Shown: piece by piece, positions 1 through 12,052 of the stretch
How the letters are laid out: every line of letters begins with the position of its first letter
Numbering within the stretch: position 1 is the first letter of the stretch
Assembly: GCF_001522545.3 (NCBI RefSeq)
Contig: NC_031768.1
Location: 110,861,212 to 110,925,211 of the forward strand
Direction of reading: 5' to 3'
Source of the DNA: Parus major
Lineage: Eukaryota; Chordata; Aves; Passeriformes; Paridae
DNA: 64,000 bases
The notes under the pieces: model-generated
What the model was told of the DNA's origin: nothing
Seen by the model: the letters and a program-made list of their open reading frames with translations, nothing else
Databases searched by the model: none
Position numbers and translations under genes: made by a program

Positions 1-194
1 AAGGCAGGTTGCCTTTGCAGGAGAATAAACCAAAATCTGTTCCTTTACCTTAGGCAATGAGAAAAGTATCTTTCTGTTGGAGTCAGAGGCACAGAGTGTG
101 TGCCCTTATCTATGATACCTCTCTCTGACATCCAAAAATGCACTGAATTTCATATAACACCATGGAAACAACTGTTAAATAGAAAAACTAGGAG

Positions 195-625
195 TGTAAG
201 TTAGAGAGTTTTATTAAGTCACTAAGTGGAAAAGTTAAAGGTTTAACCTAGTTTAGAAAACAAAAGACAAGATGGAGGATTTAGGGTGTTGTCTCTTCTT
301 CCTTCTTCTTCCTTCTTCATCTTCTTCTTCTAGGGGTTTTTGGGTAGTAATAAGTGATTTTATAAAAAGTGCCACAGTGCAGCACACAGATGTTGGGTCA
401 TTGGGTCACTAAGAAAAATAATTTACTTGGCATTTGTTAATTGGATAAATAGACATATAAAAGACCTTGAAGAAGGTCTTTGTTAGCCATTTTGCACCTT
501 TCTACCTTAGTGCACGTGGCTCCTTGTACCCTGTATATATGTAATATAAAAAAGAATAAACAACCAAGTCCAAACAAGAGAAAACTGCCTCTCTCTCATC
601 AATCTCAGCCCAAGGGGGAAAAAGA
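195..625 (+). mobile_element. ERVL-like solo LTR, plus strand
   Basis: This is a solitary long terminal repeat of an endogenous retrovirus-like element. It begins with TGTAAGTTAGAGAG at 195. It carries a TATA box (CATATAAAAG, about 453-462) and a polyadenylation signal (AATAAA, 555-560). The U3 part holds a pyrimidine-rich CTT/CTTC run at about 292-334. A second copy lies inverted at about 17,270-17,763; the two share the TGTA start, an identical block around 271-286 (ACAAGATGGAGGATTT) and the order TATA then AATAAA, with roughly 70 percent identity by eye. The 3' boundary is uncertain (about 605-640), and I could not define a target-site duplication. No retroviral genes follow, so it is most simply a solo LTR left by recombination. 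ERVL assignment is by general resemblance to avian ERVL LTRs, not by a search. Confidence 0.72.
453..480 (+). promoter_or_regulatory. LTR TATA box and adjacent hairpin
   Basis: Inside the LTR, CATATAAAAG (about 453-462) is a good TATA element, and AATAAA follows about 95 bases later, as expected for a compact retroviral promoter and R region. Directly overlapping its 3' edge is a perfect inverted repeat with 8-bp arms and a 4-base loop: AAGACCTT at 461-468, loop GAAG, AAGGTCTT at 473-480. The inverted copy near 17.5 kb keeps the TATA (17,509-17,515, minus) but lacks this hairpin. Whether the promoter is active cannot be told from sequence. Confidence 0.45.
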
Positions 626-1302
626 ACCCAGCCACAAGTGTCCCATCAGGACATCTTTCAGGATGACAAATGCCAGCACTCAGGAAGAGAAAGGATTTCT
701 CCACAATGTTTAGAGCATTGTGCAAGCATCCTGCTTCGAAGAAATGTGGTTGAGGGATGTTTGGTCCACCCTATCTGCTCCTGGTTGGTGTGTCCTTGTG
801 AAAATTGACCAGCTGAGCAGTTCAGAGGTAGAACAGTTCTATCTTCAAGAGGCAGGACTGGAACTGTATTTTCCCTGCTTTCAGTTCCTGAAGACAAAGT
901 TGAAGTGATAAAGGGAAAATAAAAAAAGCATGCCAAAAAGAGGAGCTGGCATATAGGGCTTGAACTACCAGTACAAATAATATTGCTGACACATTTGCAT
1001 TTCACAGTTCCCATTGAGAAACACGTGCTGTTTCTTCACACCACTGAAAAATACAGTAAACTTCCTTCTACTGATGATTTTTATTTCAAAAGAGCCCATG
1101 GGAAGGTGTTCTATGTTTTCTGACAGCAGTGAAATTGAGTCAAATATTTGATTCCAATATGGAATTCCTACTGTCTATTAAGAATTAAGTAGAGAGCTGA
1201 TTGTAGCACATTTATTTGTTGTAGTGAGATTTTAAAAGATATACCTCACAGTGTGATTCATTTAAGTTAATTATTTTTCCTCCACAGTGTAATCTTTTCA
1301 GG

Positions 1303-1318
1303 GAGATCTCGAGATCTC
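1303..1318. repeat. 16-bp perfect palindrome
   Basis: GAGATCTCGAGATCTC reads the same on both strands. It is itself a tandem pair of the 8-bp palindrome GAGATCTC. The flanks (AGG on the left, TAA on the right) do not extend the symmetry. No function is implied by the sequence alone. Confidence 0.9.
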
Positions 1319-4300
1319 TAACATAGTTTGAGTGCACATTCTACTGTAGGTAAATAAAACATCTAGGGAAATCAATCTAGTCAGATTCCATTTCCATCAG
1401 TTCTTTCACCTGTTAACCAACCTCAAATTTGTTTCAGTCCAGATCTGCTGCAGATGCTGCCATTCTTACTCTCTGTTATTCTTTCCTGGGACTGTGTTTT
1501 GTGTGTTGAAGGCAGAATAAATTCTTTGGTAGCAATTATCTGAATTTATATTTTGTGACCATGTGGCACCAGAGCCAGCCAATGTTCATGTGCTCTTGAG
1601 AACACAACAGGGGTTGAGAACTTCACAGATTTGAAGGTTAAGCCTAAGTGATTTCCAGATGATGTCCTAAAGGCATGAGAGCTGGTGTTGATGCTGCATG
1701 ATGAACCAAAGGCGGGGTTTGGAGGGAGCCTGAAGAGAGCTACTGCTGTATCTTTCTATCAAGCCATACTTGGGCACCCTGGGGAGCCAAATTAGACTTT
1801 GTGACCTTAGGACCCCACAGCTCAGGAAAAGCCTTAGCAGAGGAGCTTTGCTCTTTGTGGAAATTTGTTCTTTTATTGCTCTGGCTGTTGAATACTAAAC
1901 TATCTGCACCAAACAGCATCAAGTGTGCTGAAAAAAAGTGCTGGATAAAAAAGAGAATATTAGGCTGGCATTTTGTGGAAAACCAGGCTTCTAACCTGCA
2001 GCAGGCCATGAGGATCTAGGACAGGGGAGTTAAAGTCTAATCCTGTTCTTGTTACAAGTAAAGGGTTTCTGCCTTGTGACTTAATAGCGATTTGGAGAAT
2101 ACATGGGATTAAAACTTGGAGTTCTCCAGTTCAAATTGACCTTGGCATCTTGATAACTGCAAATCAGATACTCTTTGACCTTTTTTTTTTTCATTTTTGG
2201 AAAGAACTGTAGCTTAAGAGGCCACAAAATATCATTTTCAGAGCAGTTTTGGCCTTTGCAGAGCTTGCATCCACATGTTTCAAGAAAGGGGAGAAACAGT
2301 GTGTAAAATGTGATGTGTCCATTAGAGCCCTGCTTAACAGACCCACCTGAAAAACATGTTCTATACAACAGAGCAAAATGCAAAATCAAAACATCAAAAT
2401 GCCTTGACAGCAATCACACCCTCCCTGCTTTTTTCAAATCACTTGCAAAAGCAGACAAAAGGGAGGAAATAGGGGAAAACAGTGTCAATTATGGATTTTA
2501 TTTCCTGGAAATCTCTGACCAGCCTGGTGCTCTTGTTGGACAGTGCTGGCCCACGAAGCAGCTGTAGCTGAGCTCCCACATCACTGTGACCTACAACCAT
2601 TAACACAAGTCAGAGCTGGAAGAATTATTCTCATGTTACTGGTAAATTGTTCTCAGATGACTCCACTGGAGGCCCAGCTGTGGTTTTATAAAGTGCAATT
2701 ACACTGTGTTAAGTGAGGCTGGTGCTTCCAGGAAGCAGGAGCATTGATGGAGTGTCTGCACTCAGGGAGCAGCAAAGTTTTATCCCTCTGTTGAATAATG
2801 GAAGTGTCTATTTTATTTTGAATCCATCAAACAGGGGTGGCATGAAGCTGAGGAGCTTCACCATCGCTCTGCCAGTCCTTACCTTCATTGCAGACTTATC
2901 AGCAGAGCAGTCTGCAGTGGGGAGGGTTTTTGTCAGGTCAGAACTGAAGGCTGGACTGTCTTTTTGGCAGATTTGCCAATTTTGGGTGTTGATCAGAGCT
3001 TCCATGCAGCTTCTGTCTTTCCTGCTGTGAACTTGTGCTTGTTGGAGAAATCTTTGTGCAGTCCTGCCTGGCAAAAGTTGTGTGATCAATTGTCCTTCAT
3101 GCAGGTAAAGTTCAGCCCAGAAATTTGGAGTTAACTCTGTTTTCCTCTGTATCCTTTAACACATTAATCCATTTTCTGCAGAGAACACAAACCACCAGCA
3201 GTTCAGCATGACAAACCAATAGAAACACTTAGAAAATATCATTATTTGACTTAGTCTGCTATTAATTTCACTATTTTTTGGCCACTTACCTGCTAATAAA
3301 AGATAGCCAATTCTGATAGATTTCATTCTATCACCCTATTCTGTACAGTGAAAAACAGGCAGCTGAATGAAACCCTGTTGGCCCATATCATACAGATTAT
3401 TTTTATGTCAAAAGTTTCTTTTCCCTGACCACTGTTTAATGTTGCACTGTAATAGCAGTAATAACTACTTGCTCCAGCAGTTTTCCATGAATTTTTTCAA
3501 AGTCATTGATGTGAAATTTGACTGGTATTAAACTGCTTTTATTCCACTTGTAATTGCTGCAGGCAGGCACCCTTCCCTTCTGCCTCCTAAATTTTAATTG
3601 GCGTTACACCACATGTAATTAAATACATGCAGAAGGCACGTATTTTAGAGGTTTGAGCCTTGATTACTTAATTTTAAAATGTTTTATGGTGGAATAAAAA
3701 GTTTACAATACTCCAGCCTACAAAAGTGTAATCTTGTTGTAAAATATCACTCTAATTGAATTTGCAGCTCCCAGGGACTTCTGGGGTACTCTCAGAATGG
3801 CACTGGTGACAATGTGCAGCCAGGGTGAAAGTGGCACAGACATTAACCTTCCTGGCACTTCCTGCAGTGGCTGCTCCTTTAACACTTATTTGTGACATGT
3901 TTTACTCTTTTTGTCCTGGATATTGCCACAGAAACACCGTAGGTGTTTTGTTTTCTTCCTCTAACTCCTCCTGATACACCTTTGGGAGAGTGAATTTGCT
4001 TCCAAGCCTGTCATGAAGCAAAAATAACGTAAAAATAAATCTCACCTACTCATCATGTTACTCATCTTTGATTTTAAGCAAGGTGGGGCTTACTTGATGC
4101 TTGGCAGGTGTGTGAGCACTCAGAGCATACAGAAAGAAAACACAACTTAATTAAAATGACCATTTGCCTCAGAGTCTTGGGACAAACAGTCCCATGAGGA
4201 ATTTTGTCCATGCTGAAAGAGAATTGTGGGAGTTTTAATGCTTCCTGACTGTTTTTCCATTGGCCTGAAGGGAATGGATTCCTTTCCTGGTCTTTGCTGT

Positions 4301-6491
4301 TCTGTGTTAAGTAAAGAAGAATAGGAAAATGGGGGTCTTGTTTTGGCTTTTTAAATTTCAGAAGTTCATCACTGTGTGGTTTTAAAGCACAGGTTTAAAC
4401 AGCTTTGCCACACTGGCTGCTGGAAGCACCCAAGATGCTGCTTTAGATTGGTCCTTGCTCAGATATAACCTCATGTTTCATGGCAACTCTCAGGTTTTTC
4501 ATACTACCAGCAAAGCTTTGGCAACTTTCTTCTTAGTTTGTTTTCTCAGGGAATGACAGCTCTGTGGGGACTTTTAAAAATATCTCTGTAGTCTTTCTGT
4601 GTTTCAGGCTGCTTTTAGGCACTCATCTTGGTGGTGACTGAAACGGACTAAAGAATGCATTGAAGCTTTCAGGGGTTTTGTTAGCAAGTTTATGCCACTA
4701 TACCAGAGTGGTTTGGATGAACTTTTTTAATTGTTAGAGTCCAAAGTTCTAATTAGGCCATCCAATAAAGGTAAACAGCAAAAGCACTTTCAGGCTCCCC
4801 AGTGAGAAGCGTGGATTGCTGGCGCTTCTGAGACATCAGACCATTCAATTTTGTTTTCTACAGGTAAAAAGTGCTATTAGAAAGGAGACAAAAGACCCTT
4901 CTCTGTAATCGTGGGAGGCAGAACAAAAGCAAATGGTGGCAAGGGAGATTCAGGCATTCAGAAGAAAGAACAAAATGTTTTCCAGTAGTAAAAAGAATGA
5001 AAAAAACACCTTGCCTAGGGAAAATGTTGAGTCTCCACCCTTTGAGATGTTTAAGAGCAAAACATCATCAGGTGTCTCAAAGGCTGGTCTCTAAATTTTG
5101 TTGATCTTGCCAAACAAAAGGGAAGGTCTGGAGAGAATTCCACATCCTCTTGGAACATTATGCATTTAAGCAATATGTTAGACATAGCTCTATGCTTATG
5201 GATACTTAAACAAAAGATAGGCTGAATGTTTTTAATCAAATTACTAAATTTTGCAAATTTATCCTGGTGTTAGTCTGACAAACTTAGATTATTGAGTTTG
5301 TAATAGCAGTAAGATGGTGTTTTTCCTCATAAAATGTCACATTTTGGGGGGTTTTTTTGTGTGTTATTTCTGGGGGTGGGGGGAAACAGGAAAAATCTTC
5401 TTTAAACCCACTCCAAAGCAGATCACTGCAATGCCATTTCTACATATATATAATGCACCTACAACCTGCAGCCTGAGTCCTGCAATGAAAAAGTCTCAGG
5501 CACAACAGGTACAATAAAACTCACCATTTAAAACTTACAACTTTCTGCATCATTTGATTGCTTGGGAGAAATGCAAAAAAAATTTCCCAATGAGATCCTG
5601 TAATGAAGGAATTTATTTTTTTCACGTGCTAAATGGCAAATTTCTGGGTCAAACACCTACCAGTTTAATAAGAATTAAACCAGTGGTGTGATAGCCCTGT
5701 ACATTATTTGCAATTCAGGGAAGCATGAAATTTAGTCCTACCCTGTGCTGGGTCACCAGCATATTGCTGTGCTGACATTTGAACATGACTGCATTCCTTT
5801 CAGCTCTGCCTTGCAAATGAGCAGCTTGGAAATAAAAACAGAATTATGCTGAGGCAGGCCTGGCAAGAAAGCAGTTGCACCACTCTTATTGATGCTTTAT
5901 TTCAGGGCAAAATATTACAAATACTTGTCTAATATTATAAATATTATGCATTTAAAAGAGATCCATAATTCAATAATTATCTTTTTTATTTAAGTTACTT
6001 AAAATGAATTAATTTAAATTAAAATGTCTTATTTTGCACACAATATTGGTGTCCTCCATAGTGAAACCATGGCAATGCACACTTAGTGATAGCTCTTGTT
6101 AGTGATGCTGTGCAATTCTGCCATTACTATAATCTTTATTAATCTACAGCCTGTGACAAAAGCATTGGCAAGATAAAAATTGGGTTTTTTTCCCTGGCTC
6201 CCAGCCTAATGTAAGGCAAATTCTTAGACTAAAATGAAATGGCAGTGTTGAAACCTAAAGTAAAAGTTTCTACTTATAGAGTCATCTTTCAGTGAGCACA
6301 TTTTCATCTTTGATATACTGGGAAATAAGTGATCCTCTTTATTAAAAAAATCCCAAGCCAATATAAAAAATAAAATATCTTCTCCTGTGTCTCTTTTTTC
6401 CCATATCAGCTTTTCATGGCTCATAGGATACAATCATCTTGTTTGAGATGGATTCTGGAGAACTTATATTGAGAACTATTATTGGCAGTAC

Positions 6492-6528
6492 AAAAAGAAA
6501 AAGAAAAAAAAAAAAGAGAAAAGAAAAG
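6492..6528 (+). repeat. A-rich (AAAAG)n low-complexity tract
   Basis: A purine-only run of A with interspersed G. It has no adjacent retroposon body that I recognise, so it is called simple sequence and not the tail of a processed copy. Confidence 0.85.
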
Positions 6529-9338
6529 GGGAATTATTTTCTAGAGTGAGTGGAAATCATCAGCTTTAAGAACTGATCACAGCATTACACATATCCCTGG
6601 GGAACATCCTGAAGTGTCATGGCTTGAATTTTAGAAACAAAACTCTAATAAATCACGTTCCTAACACAAGAACAACTTTTCTTCTTATAGGATTTGTTGA
6701 AGTATCTTTATGTGTCTTCCCAAGCCTTCACCACTTACTTTCTCTTGAAACACATTCTCATTATTGATGTTTTTGGGTAAAATTTATTTGTATTTCATGC
6801 TAAATGGAATGCTTTTAGAGATAAGTAGTTTAATTTGCTCTGTAAAGTGCCAGAGGAGTTTCTTCCAAGAGACTTTCTGTTGTAAACAAAATATTCTGTG
6901 CCAGCATTTGAGATGGTATTAGAGGCTGCAGTCAACTCAAAGCTTCATCACAGCCTTCAGTGGTAACCAGGTGAGTGAATTTGGGAGTGAAGTAAAGAAA
7001 ATTCCTGTTCCTTGCAGTTCAGTTACCACTTCTAATGTAGGATCATTTAAAATGGGAGTATCTGATTCTGTTACAAAAAGTTCTGAGCATGACTGAGAGA
7101 GAAATTTCCTATGTGTGATGCTTGTCCTTCCCCTGGGTGCAAGTGTCACCCTGAAGAAATCCAAATCAGAGCTCAAATTTTTAAAACTTGTCACATCTTT
7201 CCCGCAGTTATGAGGTGTAAATCTTGTAAATGCAAATATTTATGGTGATTTTCCATTTATGAGTGAGGCATTACTGATATGGGCACTGGAGAAACAGCTA
7301 TGACAGCAACCTGATTTACAAAAAAAAGTCTGTTGTTTTGGTTTTTTTTTACCAGCACTGTTTCATTTCCATCTCCCCAGCCATTACAACCCTGAAAACT
7401 CTTCAATTATTTTTTCTCTCAATAAATTTCTCTCTCAAAGGGGTTTTTTTTTGGCATAAAATACTTGGAATAAACATTTCTGGAATAAAATTTGGCCCAA
7501 TTAAATCAGCCTTCTGTAGGTAAGGACCACGTAGCTCATACATATATTAATTATTGATGACTGTATTACCATTAATATTACTGTTATTTAAAATATTAAC
7601 TATGAAAATGAGTTTGTGTTTAGATGTGATTTGTGTGTTATGTTTGTATGCATTTGCATGCATTTCCATGTACACACATGCATGATATTTACCTTGAGTT
7701 TTCAAATGCTTTCAGTGCCAATCCAGCAAATATTTTATACCCACAATTGAATATGCATCTAAGCAAATGTTCAGCTCATGGATGCATCATTAAGCACGTG
7801 CAAGGGCCTAACCTTATCAAACAACCTTTTTGGGTTCAAATATTTGCCCTGAGCTAATAGGAACATGATGTGCTGACAATGACACTGGAAGTTATTTGTA
7901 TTTACATAAGTATTAATGGAGTGGTTCAAGGACCCTGTGAAGGGAACTCCATAAATTGGATGCTGTCATCTTTGCAACCTTGCCCGTAATTTTCCACTAG
8001 GGAGAAAAATATGATGGTCCAAATCACATTTATTACCAAAGCTGGGTAACAGTGTTGAAGTGACTTTAATATGAATGAGCACTGGATCTTTGAATAATCA
8101 CATATGACACTTTCTGAAAGGAAGAAAATATTAGTTGGTGGGAGGACACTCTAATTAAATCCCAAACATTAGAGGAAAAAGAAAATCTTCAATCCACAGA
8201 CAGCATGCAGCATCAGGCTGTGCAAATTACTCTTTTCTGGGGGTGTTCCCAAATGAAATACATCATGATGGGAAAATAGCAATGCTCAGTCAGCCTGGCA
8301 GTGTCAGACCTGATTCCCTATCCATTTCCCCTGTTAAAAAGAGTTCAAAATAACTCTTTGCCACTCTATTTCCAGCACTCCAGCTATTGATCTCCACATA
8401 TTGCAATATCACCCTTCTGCCCTTGTGTGTCCTGTGCTTATTGGATGTGAGTCTACTAAAGTCAGTGAGGCAGAGAAATTCTTCTTGTTCCTCATGCCCA
8501 CTGCCCCACCACACCTTTTGTGCCATCCCTTGTGGCCCAGCAGAGCCTGTCCCTTGGTTCCATTTTGAATAAGCAAAAAATACAAAGTAAAGACCAATAG
8601 AGGAACAGCTGCCTGCGCTGAGAGCTGGCCAGAAGCCTGTGATCACAGCTGCTCAAATTGTCGGCTGCCTGAAATATTTTAGTACCAATCAGGCAGCATC
8701 TTTGTAGGAAAGCTTTAAAAAGAAAACAAAATAGATTTCAAGAGGCAGCAGGAAGACTTGTGCCTGTGCAACCAGTCACAAAACAAAAAACTGGCATATT
8801 CACTGCGTGTAGAGCAACAGAAAATAAAACTTAGCAGAATCTCCAGCTCTGCTTTTGTGTGATATAGGAGAGGAGAATTATGAAGCATTTTTTAGCTGGG
8901 TTTATGAGGAGGAAAGGTTGTGCAAACTTGACACCCTAGGGAGTTTCCCAATTAAGAATGAAAAGCAGAGCCAGTGAGCCTGTGCTGGCAGCAGTACCAC
9001 ACAGCAGAGGTTCAGGCCAGAACTTTTTAAAGCATTTCTGGTGAGTGGAATGGTGACATTTCCACACAAATATTTGTGAAGATGTTGCAGGTCTTGCTCT
9101 AGCAGGGTTTTGCTTGGCCTCTCTCTCATGCAGGTCTACAGCTCAATCCCCACCTGGCATTAGCTCCACCCAGCTAGGTCCAGCTCAGAATTTTACCCTC
9201 TTTTCCTCTCACCCACGGTTTGGGGTGCTGTTTTTCAGTTTTTAATGTGTATATTTTTATTTGGCTGGTTTTTTCCCTCAGTGTGGAGTCTCTGAGCTGG
9301 CATCTCCAAACCTGGAGTTCAGCTGGGAGGAGGACTGA

Positions 9339-9392
9339 TTTTTTTTTTTTTTTATTTTTATTTTTATTTATTTATTTATTTATTTATTTTTA
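9339..9392 (+). repeat. Poly(T) and (TTTA)n microsatellite
   Basis: Fifteen T residues run into TTTTTA units and then about seven TTTA units. Read on the minus strand this is (TAAA)n followed by poly(A). No retroposon is recognised on the 5' side of that tail, so I leave it as simple sequence. Confidence 0.9.
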
Positions 9393-10359
9393 ATCTTCTT
9401 TTACAGTGGAGACACTGTAAAACATCTCAGGAAGGAAACTGGAAACTGTGACTGGCACGACGTGGTGCAGATTATGCTAGCTATTCAGTGTTGAAATCCT
9501 GCTTCTGCATGGGGTCATGATCAGGAAGGAGCTAATGATCACACACACATGTTTTATTAATACCACCTTGGCTTTAAGTGTTATAATCAGTGTGGGTTCA
9601 CAGCCACTGGGGTGACTTTCATGTTAACCATGTCAAAAACACAGATTTTTGGATACATAAAGAAATCTGGAACCACTGAACAGCTTTCATCATGACAAAG
9701 ATTAATATTTCTCTCCGTCATTATGCAACAGACTTTTGGAGTAGACTCAATAGAATTATTGATAGGTGGAACTAAAACCCCTTGTGTACCAAATCCAGCT
9801 AGCCTGGACCAGACTCCTGCTCACAGTGCTTTGAAAGCAGCTGGAATTAAGGCTCTTGGAAAAAAAAAATCAACTGAAATCAATGCTTTTCAACTCACTG
9901 GGAGGTGCTTAAAATGCTTGTTTTAGTTCTGGTCTAAAAGACTTAGGGAGTTGCTTCTGAGGGGGAAAAATAACCTACAGAGAAAATGAAATGCCTTAAT
10001 GCTTTAATTTAGACAATTGCCAAGGCTCAAGAATAAGGTTTTTAATTTTGACATTCAATTAGGAGGGAAAAGCCATTCACCTTGCTTACAAATTGCTAAA
10101 TTTTGATTTGATTTCCAAGTCATCCTTAAATTTAGTCTAAATTGCCCTCTGGATTTTATAACTCACTAGGAAAATAATTTAGAGGGCTGTTGCTGATAGG
10201 CTTCCAACACTTTCCTATTCAAGACATCTGACTTAAACATCTCCCAGCAGGGGAGTGTCATAGGGCCTGACCTTGAGAGTTTTCAAAAGCCTGAATTTGT
10301 TTCATTTTGAGTTTTTTGATGGTCTTTTTTGTGAATGAGAGACTATTTCAGCCACCCCT

Positions 10360-10645
10360 ACTGAGGTTCAGGAGCAATCTCTAGCCCACCAGGACCCCCA
10401 AGTCCTTCTCCACAGAGATGGAGTTTGGCACCCAGCCTGTGCTGACTCCTGGGATGGTTATTTCTCACCAGGTGCAGGACTCTGCATTTCCACTTGTTGA
10501 ATTTCAGATGATTCCTCTCTGGCCATCTCTCCAACCTCTCCAGGTCCCTCTGAAGGGCTGCAGAACTCTCTGGGGTACAATCCCTCCTCCCATCTTCGTG
10601 TCCTCAGGAAACTTGCTGAGGAGATACTGAAACCCTTCGCTGAAC
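10360..10645 (-). mobile_element. CR1 LINE fragment (RT C-terminal region), minus strand
   Basis: A 5'- and 3'-truncated copy of a CR1 non-LTR retrotransposon. CR1 elements move by target-primed reverse transcription and are the dominant avian LINE. Translated on the minus strand, one frame from about 10,549 downward gives [19 protein letters not shown] and then CRVLHL, and a second frame gives [10 protein letters not shown] ending in a stop at 10,383-10,381. Both stretches belong to the C-terminal part of the CR1 ORF2 protein, past the reverse-transcriptase core. They sit in different frames, so a deletion near 10,420 has shifted the reading frame and the copy is dead. The catalytic part and the terminal 3' repeat are missing. 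The edges are approximate. Confidence 0.9.
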
Positions 10646-11280
10646 GCTGCTCTCCTTCCATCCCATCAGCTTATCACTTCCTCTGGGTGCTGAAGAACAT
10701 CATCATCGTTTTTAGAAAGAACTTAATGCTAGGAAAAACTTTCTCAGACAGATGGCTGCAAATTACTATTGTTAAAAACACAGCCTAACAATCTGCACAT
10801 TAATAATTTAGCACTGACCAGCCCTTGTTTTAAGCTTCTCTTACAAATGCTGTTTCTCTGATGTAACCTGGTACAAATTCTGACAAATTCAGACATCCTT
10901 AGACAATGATTTCCCCTCTTATAGAGGCACAGGATTATCTGTCTATCCAAAGTCTTGGAACTGCAGCCATCCCTTTCGTACAGCATCAACAAAGTGGCTG
11001 AAATAGCTGAATTAGAGTAATTCAGGCACCTCCTTAAGAACTGCAGGTATTACCCACAAAACACACACACACTTCTTTTCTATAAAATATTTCATAAAAC
11101 TACTCAATTTGTATGGTAAAGAAACAAGATTTTCCTCAAGCAGTGTAAATAAATAACATGAGTCTCATGTTTCCTAAGATGCCCAAATTTTGTAGAAAAT
11201 AAGCATTTATTTGAACTCTGAACATGTTTAAATTATTCTGTATCCATGCTTTGAAATGGGACCTATAAACACTGACTTAG

Positions 11281-11330
11281 TTTTAGTAGGTACTATTTTA
11301 GTAGGTACATTTAGTAGGTACATTTTAGTA
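11281..11330 (+). repeat. Short tandem repeat, 13-15-bp unit, ~3.5 copies
   Basis: The unit TTTTAGTAGGTACTA at 11,281 is followed by TTTTAGTAGGTACA (11,296), TTTAGTAGGTACA (11,310) and a partial TTTTAGTA (11,323). Copies differ by single-base insertions or deletions, consistent with replication slippage. Confidence 0.92.
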
Positions 11331-11956
11331 TAAAATTGCACATTTCTCTTCTCCTTTACCTGCCCCATATGCACCACCTTGGATCTGCACTTTCTATGGG
11401 CATTCTCCTTTTAAAAAGGACAGATGATATCCATTTTTGGGAAATGAACAAGACACCAAGAAAGATGAAAATTCCCAGTAATGTCAGGGACTGTGAGCTT
11501 GGCTGTGGCTCCTCTGCCCTTCCCAATACCAGGACAGTGAAGGAATAAGCACAGGAACTCTTCTGACTACAAAAAATTGAAACAAGGAGTTCTATACCTT
11601 GCTGTGGAAGTTAGAAGCCTCCAAAGGGACCCAGAATCTATCAGATGAAGGCAGAGAAGCAAAATTGTTTTGTCACCCTTTATTTCTCAGAGATGTTTCA
11701 AATCTGCAAGCCCAACAGCGTTCTTAGGTACAAACTCTCTTTGCTCTTTAAACATGTTTACTTTTAAAATGCACTTTCCTAGGTTTTCAAGATGCATAAT
11801 TATTTTCTAAAAAATGAAAAAGAGCATTGTTTATGGAAAAGGCCAGAAAAAGCACCCAGAGCCATACCTGAATAAACAAATAAATATTGGAGCCAAGTGC
11901 AAATAGGAAGTGAAAATGACTGGATATCCACCTACTTACTGACTGATCATTGCCAA

Positions 11957-12052
11957 AATATTATTAATTCAATTAATAATAATATAATATAATTAATAAT
12001 AATAATATACCATATATTATATATAATAATATAATAATGATATAATTAATTC
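11957..12052. repeat. Nearly pure A+T island, (AAT)n/(AT)n
   Basis: About 95 bases are almost entirely A and T, built from TAATAA and ATATTA words. They are bracketed by similar TTAATTCAA-type sequence at both ends (about 11,963-11,972 and 12,045-12,053). It may be an expanded AT microsatellite. Confidence 0.85.

Larger units (their letters stand above)
626..10359. other. Non-coding single-copy sequence
   Basis: I see no gene here. Open frames on both strands are under 120 codons, overlap each other, and have no recognisable domain. Simple sequence includes A-rich stretches at 6,492-6,528, a T/TTTA run at 9,339-9,392, and a G- and T-rich patch at 5,345-5,388. A 16-bp perfect palindrome sits at 1,303-1,318. 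Two patches (about 3,380-3,690 and 7,520-7,800) are rich in TAATT cores and octamer-like words and look more like distal regulatory DNA than neutral sequence; that is inference. The stretch 720-910 directly after the LTR gave no recognisable retroviral internal sequence. Confidence 0.6.

Noticed and set aside
720..910. Sequence right after the first LTR as retroviral internal region
   Set aside because: No primer-binding-site-like sequence or retroviral peptide could be recognised in any frame.
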